Below are positions 1 to 8,465 of a DNA stretch of 23,013 nucleotides, piece by piece. Each line of letters begins with the position of its first letter. Positions within the stretch are counted from its first letter, which is position 1. Position numbers and translations under genes: made by a program. A model generated the notes under the pieces. It worked only from the letters and a program-made list of their open reading frames with translations, was not told the origin of the DNA and searched no databases. The stretch comes from Bryobacteraceae bacterium. GTDB taxonomy: Bacteria > Acidobacteriota > Terriglobia > Bryobacterales > Bryobacteraceae. The DNA lies in assembly GCA_030039005.1 (NCBI GenBank), contig JASHQT010000349.1, positions 1-23,013 of the forward strand. Reading direction: 5' to 3'.

Positions 1-1
1 T

Positions 2-679
2 TCACTGCTTCGCGATCAGCCGCTGGTATCGAGTGTGCCGGCGCTTGCTATGCTGAAAGGTAACCCGCTGTATCTCGAAAGTCGCATTTTGGCAATCAAA
101 CCGGAAAATCGATTTTGGATCTACATCTACGGCTTCACCGCCTTCACCATGCTCGTGGCCATGGCGGTATTCGGATGGCTGGTATGGACTTCCAAGGACG
201 AGCCCGGCGTCGGGCGCGTTGCAGGACCGCGGCCGGCCACCGTCGACGCAAACTCGCTTTCCGACGAAGAATACGTATTGCTGGCGCAATTTCAGGCGCC
301 GGCGTACACGCCCGCGCGCGGCGCGCCCAAAGGGTTCGACGCCGCGATGGCGCTTTACCAGAAACAAGACTATCCCGACGCGGCGTCCGCTCTGCTCACC
401 GTCACCGAGGCCCATCCGGAATTCGTGCCCGCGAAATTCTATCTCGGAATATCGCTCTTACTCTCGCACAGCCGTATCGCCGGCATACAGGAATTGCGCG
501 ATCTCACGGCCGCTGACTCACCCTATACGGCGCGCGCGCGATTCTATCTCGCCAAAGGCTTCATCGCCGAGCACGATATCCGGCGCGCGCAGGAGCAACT
601 CGAAGCCGTGATCGCGCAGCACGGACCGCTCGCGAAAGACGCGGACGCGCTGCTGGCCAAAATTCGACCTTCTTCCTAA
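2..679 (+). CDS. Membrane-anchored TPR-like protein, 5' truncated by the window edge
   Basis: The frame is open from the first bases of the window, so the N-terminus probably lies upstream; a GTG at 35 is the first start codon inside the window but has no clear ribosome binding site. From that GTG, one membrane segment is visible at about residues 29-51. A short linker and then a helical region at about 100-205 follow, with TPR-like spacing of Ala, Tyr, Leu and Gly (two or three repeats). It ends at TAA 677-679. Family knowledge: this order (cytoplasmic N-terminus, single TM, TPR tail) is common in acidobacterial anti-sigma-factor-like proteins that start with a zinc-finger domain, but that domain would lie outside the window and cannot be checked. 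The role is therefore open; protein-protein contact in the periplasm is the likely job of the tail. Confidence 0.7.
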   Translation, partial: SLLRDQPLVSSVPALAMLKGNPLYLESRILAIKPENRFWIYIYGFTAFTMLVAMAVFGWLVWTSKDEPGVGRVAGPRPATVDANSLSDEEYVLLAQFQAPAYTPARGAPKGFDAAMALYQKQDYPDAASALLTVTEAHPEFVPAKFYLGISLLLSHSRIAGIQELRDLTAADSPYTARARFYLAKGFIAEHDIRRAQEQLEAVIAQHGPLAKDADALLAKIRPSS

Positions 680-726
680 CCCGGTTTTCTTCCTAGCCCG
701 GTTTTGTCCTAGCCAGTTTTGTCCTA
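671..726. repeat. Degenerate short tandem repeat at convergent gene ends
   Basis: About three and a half imperfect copies of a 15-17 base unit (TTCCTAGCCCGGTTTT type) lie at 673-688, 689-705 and 706-720, with a last partial copy from 721. The array supplies the stop codon of the rightward gene (TAA at 677) and of the leftward PfpI gene (TAG, complement of 724-726). The units have plus-strand T runs but no convincing hairpin, so a terminator role is not supported. Confidence 0.75.
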
Positions 727-1326
727 GGATGACCGATTGCTCGACCGCGCCGGGCCCACCGGTTGCGGCTCGCGTTCGTGCTGGGCCGCCCCGCTGAACA
801 GATCCAGGATCTTTCGGTTGAAGGCGGGAAGGTCGTCCGGCTTGCGGCTGGTCACCAGACGATCGTCCTGCACCACCTCGCGGTCCACCCACCTCGCGCC
901 CGCGTTTTTCAGATCGGTTTTGAGCGAGGGCCACGAAGTAAGGGTGCGGCCGCGAACCACGTCCGCCTCCACCAGCGTCCACGGGGCATGGCAGATCGCC
1001 GCGACGGGCTTGCCGCGATCGAAAAAGCTTCGCACAAACTCCACCGCGCGCGGCAGCATGCGAAGCTGATCGGGATTCGCCATTCCGCCCGGCAACAGCA
1101 GCCCATCGTAACGGTTGGGATCGGCGGCGTCGAGCGGAACATCCACCGGGAACTGATCGCCCTTCTCCATGTGCTGCCACGCTTGCAGCTTGCCTTTGGC
1201 CGGGGAAACCAGCTCTGTTGTCGCTCCTGCCTCCTCCAGCGCCTTGCGCGGCTCCGTCATCTCCACTTGTTCGACGCCGTTGGTGGCCAGGATCGCGATT
1301 CGTTTTCCGTGCAGATCGTTTGGCAT
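724..1326 (-). CDS. DJ-1/PfpI family protein (class I glutamine amidotransferase-like)
   Basis: 200-aa cytoplasmic protein of the PfpI/YhbO branch of the DJ-1 superfamily. The N-terminus has the Rossmann-like start (GKRIAILATNGVEQVE). The nucleophile elbow AICHAPW is at about 110-116 with Cys112 and His113, the pair used in this family. An LLLPGGMANPDQLR segment at about 77-89 matches the family's oxyanion region. Members act as stress-related deglycases/hydrolases or cysteine peptidases; the substrate cannot be told from sequence. The ATG at 1326 is preferred over an in-frame GTG at 1344 because AGGAG lies about 10 bases upstream of the ATG and overlaps the GTG region. The gene stands alone, divergent from the DedA-rhodanese gene. 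The last 20 residues are charged and probably disordered. Confidence 0.88.
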   Translation of the reverse strand: MPNDLHGKRIAILATNGVEQVEMTEPRKALEEAGATTELVSPAKGKLQAWQHMEKGDQFPVDVPLDAADPNRYDGLLLPGGMANPDQLRMLPRAVEFVRSFFDRGKPVAAICHAPWTLVEADVVRGRTLTSWPSLKTDLKNAGARWVDREVVQDDRLVTSRKPDDLPAFNRKILDLFSGAAQHEREPQPVGPARSSNRSS

Positions 1327-1428
1327 AGGATCTTGACTCCTCACTGTTGGACCCGGTCCCGAGGGGCTTCGGAAAACGCGTAACCGTTATGACGAAGGCA
1401 TGCGCGGCTCAGTTCATAATGAAAACAC

Positions 1429-2400
1429 ATGCCCGATGTCCTCGGCCTCATCGCGAAGTACGGATATTCCAGCCTGTTCGCCGCGCTGCTGCTCGAAGCC
1501 ATCGGCCTGCCCATCCCCGGGGCACTGGCGTTGCTGGCCGCGGGGGCCGCGTCGGCGGCGGGCGTGATCCACCCGGCGCTCGCGTTCGGTGTCGCGATCG
1601 CCGCCATGCTGGTGGGTGACACCGCTCTTTACTTCACCGGACGTTATTCGGGCTGGGCGCTGCTTGGATTTCTATGCGGCCTATCGCTGAGCCCGGAGGT
1701 GTGCATTCTGCGCTCGGCGCGCTGGTTTTATAAGCGCGGCCGCACCACGCTGCTCTTCGCCAAATTTCTTCCCGGCGTCAACACCATGTCGCCGCCCTTG
1801 GCGGGAAGCATGCGCATGCGCGCGTCGCAGTTCTTCCGCTTCGATTTAGGCGGCGTCCTGCTCTATGCGCTGGCTTATGGCGGGCTGGGCTACCTGTTTC
1901 GCGATGCTTTCCGCCTGATCGCTCACGACTTGCAGGCCTTCAGCCGTGCGGTGGCGTGGGTGATCATGACGGGCCTTTTGGCATTCGTCTGCTATCGCGC
2001 CTGGCTCTACAGCCGGCACCGGATGAATCGTTTCGTGCGCCGCGTTTCGGCCGCCGACGTGGCAGCGCGCATGAAAGTCAAAGGCGCGCCGGACGTCATC
2101 ATCGCCGACGTGCGTAGCCACGGTTATTATGACGAAGGCGAGCAGCGCGTCCGCGGCTCCATCCGCATTGAACCGAATAATCTGGACGCGTTCGTCGAAA
2201 CCCTCCCCAAGGACACACCCATCTATCTGTATTGCACTTGACTGGGCGAAGCCACCAGCGCCCGTGTGGCGCATATCCTGCGGCAAAAAGGGTTTGACGC
2301 GTACGTGATCTCGGGCGGTCTGCGGGCCTGGCGCCGGGCCGGCTTTCCGCTGGAGCCGGTGCCTAAGGAAGATGTGGAGCTGTTGCCGCGCTTCGACTGA
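1429..2400 (+). CDS. DedA-rhodanese fusion with in-frame UGA (probable selenocysteine)
   Basis: 323 codons in one frame from ATG 1429 to TGA 2398-2400, with one internal TGA at 2239-2241 (codon 271). Residues 1-195 are a DedA/SNARE-associated membrane domain: several hydrophobic segments and the core FYKRGRTTLLFAKFLPGVNT followed by a conserved AG (about 100-126). Residues 205-323 are a rhodanese domain (VIIADVRSHGYYDEG, then the active-site loop YCT-UGA-LGEATSAR, then GFDAYVISGGLRAW). From memory of the family, homologous fusions carry a second Cys at the UGA position (YCTCxxEATSA), the nucleophile of the loop. The frame stays conserved-looking for 52 more codons after the UGA. Read with Sec, the protein is complete; read as a stop, it loses half the rhodanese fold. 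Alternatives are a recent nonsense mutation or sequencing error (TGC to TGA). No clear Shine-Dalgarno precedes the ATG. Confidence 0.8.
2242..2272 (+). promoter_or_regulatory. Candidate bacterial SECIS hairpin
   Basis: Just after the UGA at 2239-2241, GCGCC (2258-2262) pairs perfectly with GGCGC (2268-2272) around a 5-base loop CGTGT, with G at loop position 2. The loop starts 21 bases after the UGA. Known bacterial SECIS elements sit immediately 3' of the UGA, with a small apical loop carrying a G at roughly this distance. Competing stems exist (GGGCG 2244-2248 with CGCCC 2259-2263; GCCAC 2251-2255 with GTGGC 2266-2270), so the fold is not certain. GC-rich coding DNA forms short stems easily. 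Confidence 0.4.
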
Positions 2401-2406
2401 CCGTGC

Positions 2407-4089
2407 TCACAACACCGGCGAATCGTCTCCCAGCATCGCCTTGCGCACGATCTTGATGGGCGGCCAGCCTTCGCGCATAAACCGGTCGTGAAATTCCTCC
2501 AGAGTGAAAGCGCTGCCCCGCATCTTTTTGAAGTCCTCGCGCAGCTTCAGGATTTCCAGTTTGCCGAGCGTGTAATAAAGATAGGTTGGATCGCTCGTGC
2601 CGCGCTTGGTTTCGACCTCGCCAATGGCGTGCGTCTGGTAGCCTTCCTTGACGAAGAAATCCATGCCCTGTTGGTAGGTCATCTTGCCGGTGTGCATTTC
2701 GATGCCGACAACATAGCGGGCATCGCGCAGCAGCGCGTCCTGCAATTGGCCGAGCCGAAGCCTGAGATCGCCGTTCCCATAACCCTCGTCTTGCATCATC
2801 TGCTCGCAATAATGCGCCCAGCCTTCGGCATTCGAGTTGGCCCCCAGCAGCTTGCGGACTTTCGAGGGGATGGTTTGCAACCACAGAAATTGAACATAGT
2901 GGCCCGGGTAGGCTTCGTGCACCGCCGTGCCGACGTTGTTGCCGCGGCCAAAAGCTTCCATGTAGTCTTCCACGTGCTGCGGAGTCCAGGCGGGCTCGGG
3001 CAAAGTCACATTGAAGAAGGCTTCTTTGGCTACCTTTTCATAAGGACCGGGCGTGTCCATCGAAGCGATGCTAAGAGCGCGCATGAAAGGTGGCGATTCT
3101 TCCACGATGGGCAGCACTGGCGAAGGGATGGTTATGATGTGGTGCGCGGCGATGTAGTCCTTCAAGCCGCCCAAGAGGTCGCGGAACGATTGGAGCAGAT
3201 GATCGGGCGCCGGATGATCGTGCGTGGCCTCGACGAGGATTTGCTGCGGCGTTTTGCTCGAATCGATTTTCGCTGCGGTCTCCGCAAAGGCGCGCTGGTT
3301 CTGGCGCAGATCGGCCATCCCGATTTCCAGGAGCTTGTCCAGCGGCAGGTCCACCATTTCCTCATACAGCAGTTTCTTGCGAAAGCGTGCGGCGCCCAGT
3401 CGAAAGTCGCCGTGCGAGCGCGGCAGAAGGTCCTTTTCGAGAAAGTCCTGGTAGCGCCTTAGAATTTCGATAGCCCTCTCGTTGGACTGTTTGAAGTCTT
3501 CCAGTAGCTTCGGGTCAGTGACCTGTTTAAACGCAGCGGGAACGTCGTTTTGAAAAAAGCTGACAATGCCTGGCAGTTGCTCAATAGCGACCTGTGTATA
3601 GATGCGAGGCGGATTTTTGAGGTTCGTCTGGGCGGATTCAAAAACAGCCCCGAACTGCCGCTCGCGCGCGATCACCGACTGCAACCGCTCGGCGGCAGGT
3701 GCGAAGTTGCGGCTCATGATCACGAAGATGCTATTCGTCACACCGCTCGAATACATGTCCGGATTCTTCTCCCAAGTCCGCACGTCCCCCAGATCGAGCA
3801 GCGCTGCGCGGATGGAGTTCAGAATCAGGTCGCGATCGGGATCCTCGGGCAGCGCCGCGAACTCGCGTTCGGCCCGCCTCAGCGCTTTGACGCGCGCAGC
3901 GATGGCCGCTTTGGAATAGTCTTCCAGTTGCGCATCATATTGATGAAAACCGGCCGACGTTCCCTGGGTAGGATTGAACTTGAAATAGACGCCGTCAAAG
4001 AATCGGTCGACCATCTCGGCGGGCGGCTGGGCCCTCATCATTCCGCCCGCCATGATCCAGACCAAAAGAATAGACCCAATGCGTGACAT
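2407..4089 (-). CDS. DUF885 family secreted metallopeptidase-like protein
   Basis: 560-aa protein matching the DUF885 family in length. It carries the family's metal-site signature HEAYPGH (His391, Glu392, His397), preceded by GTAV. A signal peptide is evident at the start (SRIGSILLVWIMAGGMMRAQ), so it is exported to the periplasm or anchored there. DUF885 proteins are related to zinc carboxypeptidase/oligopeptidase folds; substrates are mostly unknown. ATG 4089 is chosen over an upstream start at 4170 because it begins the signal peptide and the 27 upstream codons overlap the divergent gene's leader; no strong ribosome binding site is visible. It converges on the DedA-rhodanese gene with only 6 bases between stop codons. 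The divergent neighbour is a VWFA-related protein starting at 4171. Confidence 0.9.
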   Translation of the reverse strand: MSRIGSILLVWIMAGGMMRAQPPAEMVDRFFDGVYFKFNPTQGTSAGFHQYDAQLEDYSKAAIAARVKALRRAEREFAALPEDPDRDLILNSIRAALLDLGDVRTWEKNPDMYSSGVTNSIFVIMSRNFAPAAERLQSVIARERQFGAVFESAQTNLKNPPRIYTQVAIEQLPGIVSFFQNDVPAAFKQVTDPKLLEDFKQSNERAIEILRRYQDFLEKDLLPRSHGDFRLGAARFRKKLLYEEMVDLPLDKLLEIGMADLRQNQRAFAETAAKIDSSKTPQQILVEATHDHPAPDHLLQSFRDLLGGLKDYIAAHHIITIPSPVLPIVEESPPFMRALSIASMDTPGPYEKVAKEAFFNVTLPEPAWTPQHVEDYMEAFGRGNNVGTAVHEAYPGHYVQFLWLQTIPSKVRKLLGANSNAEGWAHYCEQMMQDEGYGNGDLRLRLGQLQDALLRDARYVVGIEMHTGKMTYQQGMDFFVKEGYQTHAIGEVETKRGTSDPTYLYYTLGKLEILKLREDFKKMRGSAFTLEEFHDRFMREGWPPIKIVRKAMLGDDSPVL

Positions 4090-4170
4090 TGATATTACGG
4101 CGACGGTAGCACATCGCGGCCCGGAAATGCAGTAAAATTGTCCCCCAGTAGAGGAGTCCGCCCCCCGCAA

Positions 4171-5940
4171 ATGCGAGTGCGAGCCGCACGCCCGAGTCTG
4201 CTGCTATTGGGTCTCGCCGCCGCATGTCGCCTGTTGGCGCAAACGCCATCCCCGCCCGCGCCAAACGCCGCGGAATTAACCTCCCACGATGCGCCCGCCA
4301 CCTTCACCACGAAAGTGAACCTGGTGATGGTTCCCGTGGTGGTGCGCGATTCCAAGGGTAAAGCCATCGGCACGCTCCAGAAAGACGATTTTCAGCTTTT
4401 CGATAAAGGCAAGCCGCAGGTGATCGCGCGGTTCTCCATCGAGAAAGCCGGCGAATCCGTGGTTCCGGCGGAGGTGGCGACCGGCGAGGCGCCCGGTGAT
4501 TCGGCCGGCGCTGCTCCGCAAAAGCCCGCGACGCCTATCGCACAACGTTTCGTCGCTTACATGTTCGATGATGTTCATACCACCAACGCCGATCTCATGG
4601 TGGCGCGCAATGCCGCCGACCGTCATTTGGCCGAAAATTTGGACGCCACGACACGCGCGGCTATCCTGACCACTTCCGGCCAGGGCAATGTCGATTTCAC
4701 TGACGACCGTTCGAAGCTGCACGAAGCCCTCATGCGCCTAATGGCGCGTCCCACTCTCAGCGGTCCCGGTTTGCAATGCCCTGATATCAGTTACTATTGG
4801 GCCGATCTGATCGCTAACAAGCACGATCAGACGGCGCTGCAGGCCGCGGTCAACATGACGATGGGCAACTGTACGCCGGCGCCCGCTAACAATAGCCCGC
4901 AAGCCATCCAAGAGGCCATTCAGGAGGCGACACAGGCCGCCCAATCCACGGCGCAGCAAATCATCGAGAAAGGCGAGCGCGACACACGTCTGGCCTTTGT
5001 CACGATCGAGAACGCCATCCGCCGTCTCGCCGCGGCGCCCGGAGGACGAACGCTCATCTTCGTCTCGGGCGGGTTTTTCTTCGCCGAGGATCTGCGCTGG
5101 GAAGAGTCGCAAATCTTCGATCGAGCCATACGCGCCAACGTGCGCATCAGCAGTCTGAATGCCCGCGGCCTGTATGTGCTCGTCCCCGGGGGCGACGCCA
5201 GCACGCCTGCTCCCGCCGGCGGCCCGCAGGCGCTGAACGCGACGCAGCAATATCAGCAGCAAAGCGCACTGGCTGAAGAAGGCATCCTCGAAGAACTCGC
5301 CGACGCCACCGGAGGCCGCTATTTTCACAACGACAACGGCTTGAAGGAAGGCTTCGGCCTGATCGCCGCGCCCCCCGAGTTCACGTATTTGCTGGGATTT
5401 TCTCCGCAAGATCTGAAATACGATGGAGCCTACCACGCGCTCAAGGTCAAGCTGGTGAGCGCCCGCGGACTAGATGTGCAAGCGCGGCGAGGCTATTACG
5501 CGCCGCGCCACGAGCCGAATCCCGAGGAGGACGCCAAGCGCGAGATCCAGGAAGCGATGTTTTCCCGCGACGAATTGCAGGATATTCCCATCGATTTACA
5601 CATGCAATTCTTCAGGCTGAGCGATGAGGCGGCAAAAATCGCCGTGCTCGCGCGCGTGAACATCCGCAACCTGCGCTTCCGAAAAGCGGACGGGCGCAAC
5701 AACGACAATTTGCTGATCGTTTCCGGCGTGTTCGACCGCAACGGGAATTACATTACGGGCATGCAGAAGACGCTGGAGTTGCGTCTGCTCGATTCGACGC
5801 TCGAAAAACTGCTCAATTCGGGCATTACCGTCAGAACTAACTTAGACGTGGCGCCGGGAAGTTATGTCGTCCGGCTGGTAGTTCGCGATTCCGAAGGCCA
5901 GACCATGGCGGCGCGCAACGGCGTCGTCGAGATTCCCTGA
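4171..5940 (+). CDS. VWFA-related secreted protein (acidobacterial TIGR03436-like), first of a tandem pair
   Basis: 589 aa. A signal peptide is followed by the family's N-terminal beta domain (TKVNLVMVPVVVRDSKGKAI ... LQKDDFQLFDKGKPQ), typical of acidobacterial VWFA-related proteins. A von Willebrand A fold follows from about residue 125. Its metal site is not canonical: the first strand reads YMFDDVHTTN instead of DxSxS, so metal binding may be lost. An unusual insert at about 190-265 holds two Cys and a Gln/Ala-rich helix likely to form a coiled coil. The C-terminal part is beta-rich. ATG 4171 is chosen because it starts the signal peptide; GAGGAG lies 14 bases upstream, a long spacing, and a TTG at 4138 is the alternative. 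The next gene follows after 26 bases, so the two are probably one operon. Function in this family is unknown. Confidence 0.88.
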   Translation: MRVRAARPSLLLLGLAAACRLLAQTPSPPAPNAAELTSHDAPATFTTKVNLVMVPVVVRDSKGKAIGTLQKDDFQLFDKGKPQVIARFSIEKAGESVVPAEVATGEAPGDSAGAAPQKPATPIAQRFVAYMFDDVHTTNADLMVARNAADRHLAENLDATTRAAILTTSGQGNVDFTDDRSKLHEALMRLMARPTLSGPGLQCPDISYYWADLIANKHDQTALQAAVNMTMGNCTPAPANNSPQAIQEAIQEATQAAQSTAQQIIEKGERDTRLAFVTIENAIRRLAAAPGGRTLIFVSGGFFFAEDLRWEESQIFDRAIRANVRISSLNARGLYVLVPGGDASTPAPAGGPQALNATQQYQQQSALAEEGILEELADATGGRYFHNDNGLKEGFGLIAAPPEFTYLLGFSPQDLKYDGAYHALKVKLVSARGLDVQARRGYYAPRHEPNPEEDAKREIQEAMFSRDELQDIPIDLHMQFFRLSDEAAKIAVLARVNIRNLRFRKADGRNNDNLLIVSGVFDRNGNYITGMQKTLELRLLDSTLEKLLNSGITVRTNLDVAPGSYVVRLVVRDSEGQTMAARNGVVEIP

Positions 5941-5966
5941 AATAGGAGACAGGTGGAGGAGGCAAG

Positions 5967-8210
5967 ATGAACGTTTCACGCACCAAATGTTTGGTAGTTC
6001 TTTTCGGCATGGCCGCCGCATTTCCGGCGGCGCGCGCTCAAGCCCCGGCTGATTCCGGCGCCGTGATCCGCACCGAAACCAAGCTGGTTCTGGTGGACGC
6101 CGTGGTCACGGACAAAAAAGGAAACTACATCCGCGATCTCGAGGCCAAGGACTTCAAGGTTTGGGAAGACAACAAAGAACAGAAAGTCACGAGCTTTTCC
6201 TTCGAAGCCGGCGCCGCCGCGGCGAACAATGCCCAGAAACATTATCTGGTGCTGTTCTTTGATAACTCCACCATGGATTTCGGCCACCAGGCGCTGGCCC
6301 GCGACGCCGCCACTAAGTTCATCGATTCCAACGGCGGGCCCAATCGCATGATGGCGATCGTCAATTTCGGCGGCTCCCTGCAAATCGCGCAGAACTTCAC
6401 CGACGATACCCAGCGGCTCAAGAACATCGTGAAAGGCGTCAAGTTCTCCGATATCGGACCGGCGTCGGGCGCCGGGGCCGCGCAGCTCAGTTCGGCCATG
6501 GGGGGATTCGGCGCCCGGGACGTGCTCTATGCCCTGCGCGATCTGGCCAAGGGCCTGGCCGCGGTTCCCGGCCGCAAGACCGTGATTCTGATCACAGGCG
6601 GGTTTCCCCTCAGTTCCGAGATTATTTCGGAAGCCACGGCCACCATCAGCGCGTGCAACAAGTCAAACGTCGCCATTTATCCCATCGATGTGCGCGGGCT
6701 CGTCGCCGGCGGAACGCCCGTTGCGCGGCTGAGTTCACCGGACGCGCTTAGTTCCGGCGCGCACTTCGTTCTCGCGTCGTATGTTCCCGGCGGCATGGCC
6801 TTCTTCATGCCCCAGCACGGCGGCGGAGGGAGCAGTGGCGGCGGTGGCGGGAGTTCGGGTGGGGGTGGACATTCGGGCGGCGGGGCGCCTGGCGGCACGT
6901 CCGGCGGTGGCACAACCGGCGGAGGCACCTCGGGCGGCGGGCGTGGTGGCCCGGTCTCGGGTCCCGGCACGGGTGGAAACGCCGGCGCCCCCGGCATGAA
7001 TCCCTACGGAACGAATTCGCCCTGGGCGAATCCAAACACGCAATCACGCATGATCATTCCTAAGCTTCCCGATAGCCCGGTTCCCAACCAGAACATCATG
7101 TTCATGCTGGCGGAAGGCACCGGAGGCTTCGTGATTCATGACACCAACGATCTGATTGGCGGCATGGATAAGATCGGCAAGGAACAGGACGAATTTTATC
7201 TTCTCGGCTACACGCCGCCCGACTCCCCGGAGGGTAGTTGCCACACGCTGAAGGTGAAGGTGGAGCGCGGCGGAACCGAAGTCCGCTTCCGTACCGGATA
7301 TTGCAACTCCAAGCCGCAGGATGAATTGGCCGGCAACTCAGACGAAAAAAGCCTGGAAGTGCGCGCCGCCGCGGCCCAGCCCGGCAACGTCAGCGCCTCC
7401 GTGCAGGATCCCTATTTCTACACCGCTTCCAACGTGGCGCGCGTGAATGTGGCCATGGAAATCGCCACTGACAAAATCAAGTTCGAGAAGGAAAAAGGAA
7501 AATATCACGCCGTCGTCAACATTCTCGGCCTGGCGTATCTTCCGGACGGCTCCGTCGGCGCGCGCTTCAGCGACGCGCTCAAGATCGACTTCGAAGACAA
7601 AAAGCAGATGGAGGCCTTCAAGGAACACCCGATGCATTACGAAAATCAATTCGATGTCGCCTCGGGAAAATACAATTTCAAGGTGGTCTTCTCTTCCGGC
7701 GGCGACAGCTTCGGAAAAGTTGAGGTGCCGCTCGATATCGAGCCTTACGATGCGAAACAATTCAGCATGAGCTCGCTCGCGCTCAGCAAGGAGGCCCACC
7801 GCGCTTCGGATCTGGGCACTGGACTGGACGCCTTGTTGCTCGAAGACCGCGTGCCGCTGATTGCCAACGGAATGCAGATGGTGCCCTATGGTTCCAATGA
7901 ATTCAAGAAGGGTGACCTGGTGGCCTTCTACACGGAAGTCTATGAGCCACTCATGGTAAACGCCACGTCGACATCGCTGCCTGTGGTCGCATTTGACATT
8001 CGCGTACTGGATAAGAAGACCGGCGCGCAGAAGGTGGACACGGGCCTGATGAGTGTGCCGCTTCCCACGCAGCCCGGCAGTCCCACGATTCCTTTGGCCG
8101 CCAAGGTCCCCACGGACTCGCTCACCCCCGGCGATTACCAGGTGGAGATCAAAGCGGTGGACAGCGCGGGCAAGCAGTTCATCCGCAGCGCCGAGATTCA
8201 GCTCGAGTAG
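5967..8210 (+). CDS. VWFA-related secreted protein with glycine-rich insert, second of the pair
   Basis: 747 aa, with an excellent ribosome binding site (GGAGGAGG at 5955-5962). Signal peptide of about 25 residues ending in ARAQA. The same N-terminal domain as the previous gene follows (TKLVLVDAVVTDKKGNYIRDLEAKDF), then a VWA fold whose metal site is closer to canonical (VLFFDNSTMD). At about residues 285-345 a low-complexity Gly/Ser/Thr segment (runs such as GGGGSSGGGGG) is inserted into the VWA domain before its last strands (FMLAEGTGGFVIHDTNDL). The C-terminal 300 residues are beta-rich and repeat the layout of the first protein. Probably secreted, acting in surface assembly or protein binding; this is inference from the fold. 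The Gly-rich DNA could be prone to length variation. Confidence 0.88.
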   Translation: MNVSRTKCLVVLFGMAAAFPAARAQAPADSGAVIRTETKLVLVDAVVTDKKGNYIRDLEAKDFKVWEDNKEQKVTSFSFEAGAAAANNAQKHYLVLFFDNSTMDFGHQALARDAATKFIDSNGGPNRMMAIVNFGGSLQIAQNFTDDTQRLKNIVKGVKFSDIGPASGAGAAQLSSAMGGFGARDVLYALRDLAKGLAAVPGRKTVILITGGFPLSSEIISEATATISACNKSNVAIYPIDVRGLVAGGTPVARLSSPDALSSGAHFVLASYVPGGMAFFMPQHGGGGSSGGGGGSSGGGGHSGGGAPGGTSGGGTTGGGTSGGGRGGPVSGPGTGGNAGAPGMNPYGTNSPWANPNTQSRMIIPKLPDSPVPNQNIMFMLAEGTGGFVIHDTNDLIGGMDKIGKEQDEFYLLGYTPPDSPEGSCHTLKVKVERGGTEVRFRTGYCNSKPQDELAGNSDEKSLEVRAAAAQPGNVSASVQDPYFYTASNVARVNVAMEIATDKIKFEKEKGKYHAVVNILGLAYLPDGSVGARFSDALKIDFEDKKQMEAFKEHPMHYENQFDVASGKYNFKVVFSSGGDSFGKVEVPLDIEPYDAKQFSMSSLALSKEAHRASDLGTGLDALLLEDRVPLIANGMQMVPYGSNEFKKGDLVAFYTEVYEPLMVNATSTSLPVVAFDIRVLDKKTGAQKVDTGLMSVPLPTQPGSPTIPLAAKVPTDSLTPGDYQVEIKAVDSAGKQFIRSAEIQLE

Positions 8211-8222
8211 CTGCCGCGCGCA

Positions 8223-8450
8223 ATGACTCCGCAGCCTCTGCTGAGCGCCTCCTGGGCGATCCAACTCCACGTGTACACTTTGGTCCTGGCTCTCGTGGCC
8301 GGGACCGGACAGTTCTTCGTGACGCGCAGGGGCACGCTGATCCACCACGTGCAGATCTTCCAGCCAACTCGATCGCACCGCATCTTTTTCGGCACGCGCG
8401 AGGTTCTCAGGAGACAGGCAGACGTCAGCCGCCGGCCTGCATTGCTATAA
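8223..8450 (+). pseudogene. Possible remnant of a DUF2306-type membrane protein
   Basis: 75-codon frame. Its first 45 codons (AIQLHVYTLVLALVAGTGQF, then RRGTLIHH) resemble the first membrane helix and the R/K-G-T-xx-H-R signature of DUF2306 proteins. After the HH the similarity stops and the rest looks like random coding, so only about a quarter of such a gene would be present. No ribosome binding site is visible. The similarity is by eye only. It may instead be a chance frame in the spacer between the VWFA operon and the ammonium channel genes. Confidence 0.3.
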
Positions 8451-8451
8451 T
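8443..8451 (+). promoter_or_regulatory. Extended -10 promoter for the small membrane protein and Amt genes
   Basis: TGCTATAAT is a perfect sigma-70 -10 hexamer with the TG extension. The -35 at the right distance is weak, as is usual for extended -10 promoters. Transcription would start near 8458, only about 8 bases before the ATG at 8466, so the message would be almost leaderless; no Shine-Dalgarno is present there, which fits. Confidence 0.55.
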
Positions 8452-8465
8452 GAACCCAATTTTTC

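Noticed and set aside
2239..2241. Reading the UGA as the true end of a 270-aa DedA protein
   Set aside because: That would cut the rhodanese domain in its active-site loop while leaving a well-formed C-terminal half in frame downstream. A recent nonsense mutation or sequencing error still cannot be excluded.
6820..6990. GGCGGN-type repeats that might suggest a CRISPR or tandem DNA repeat
   Set aside because: In-frame glycine codons within a VWFA-related gene, with no regular unit or spacer.
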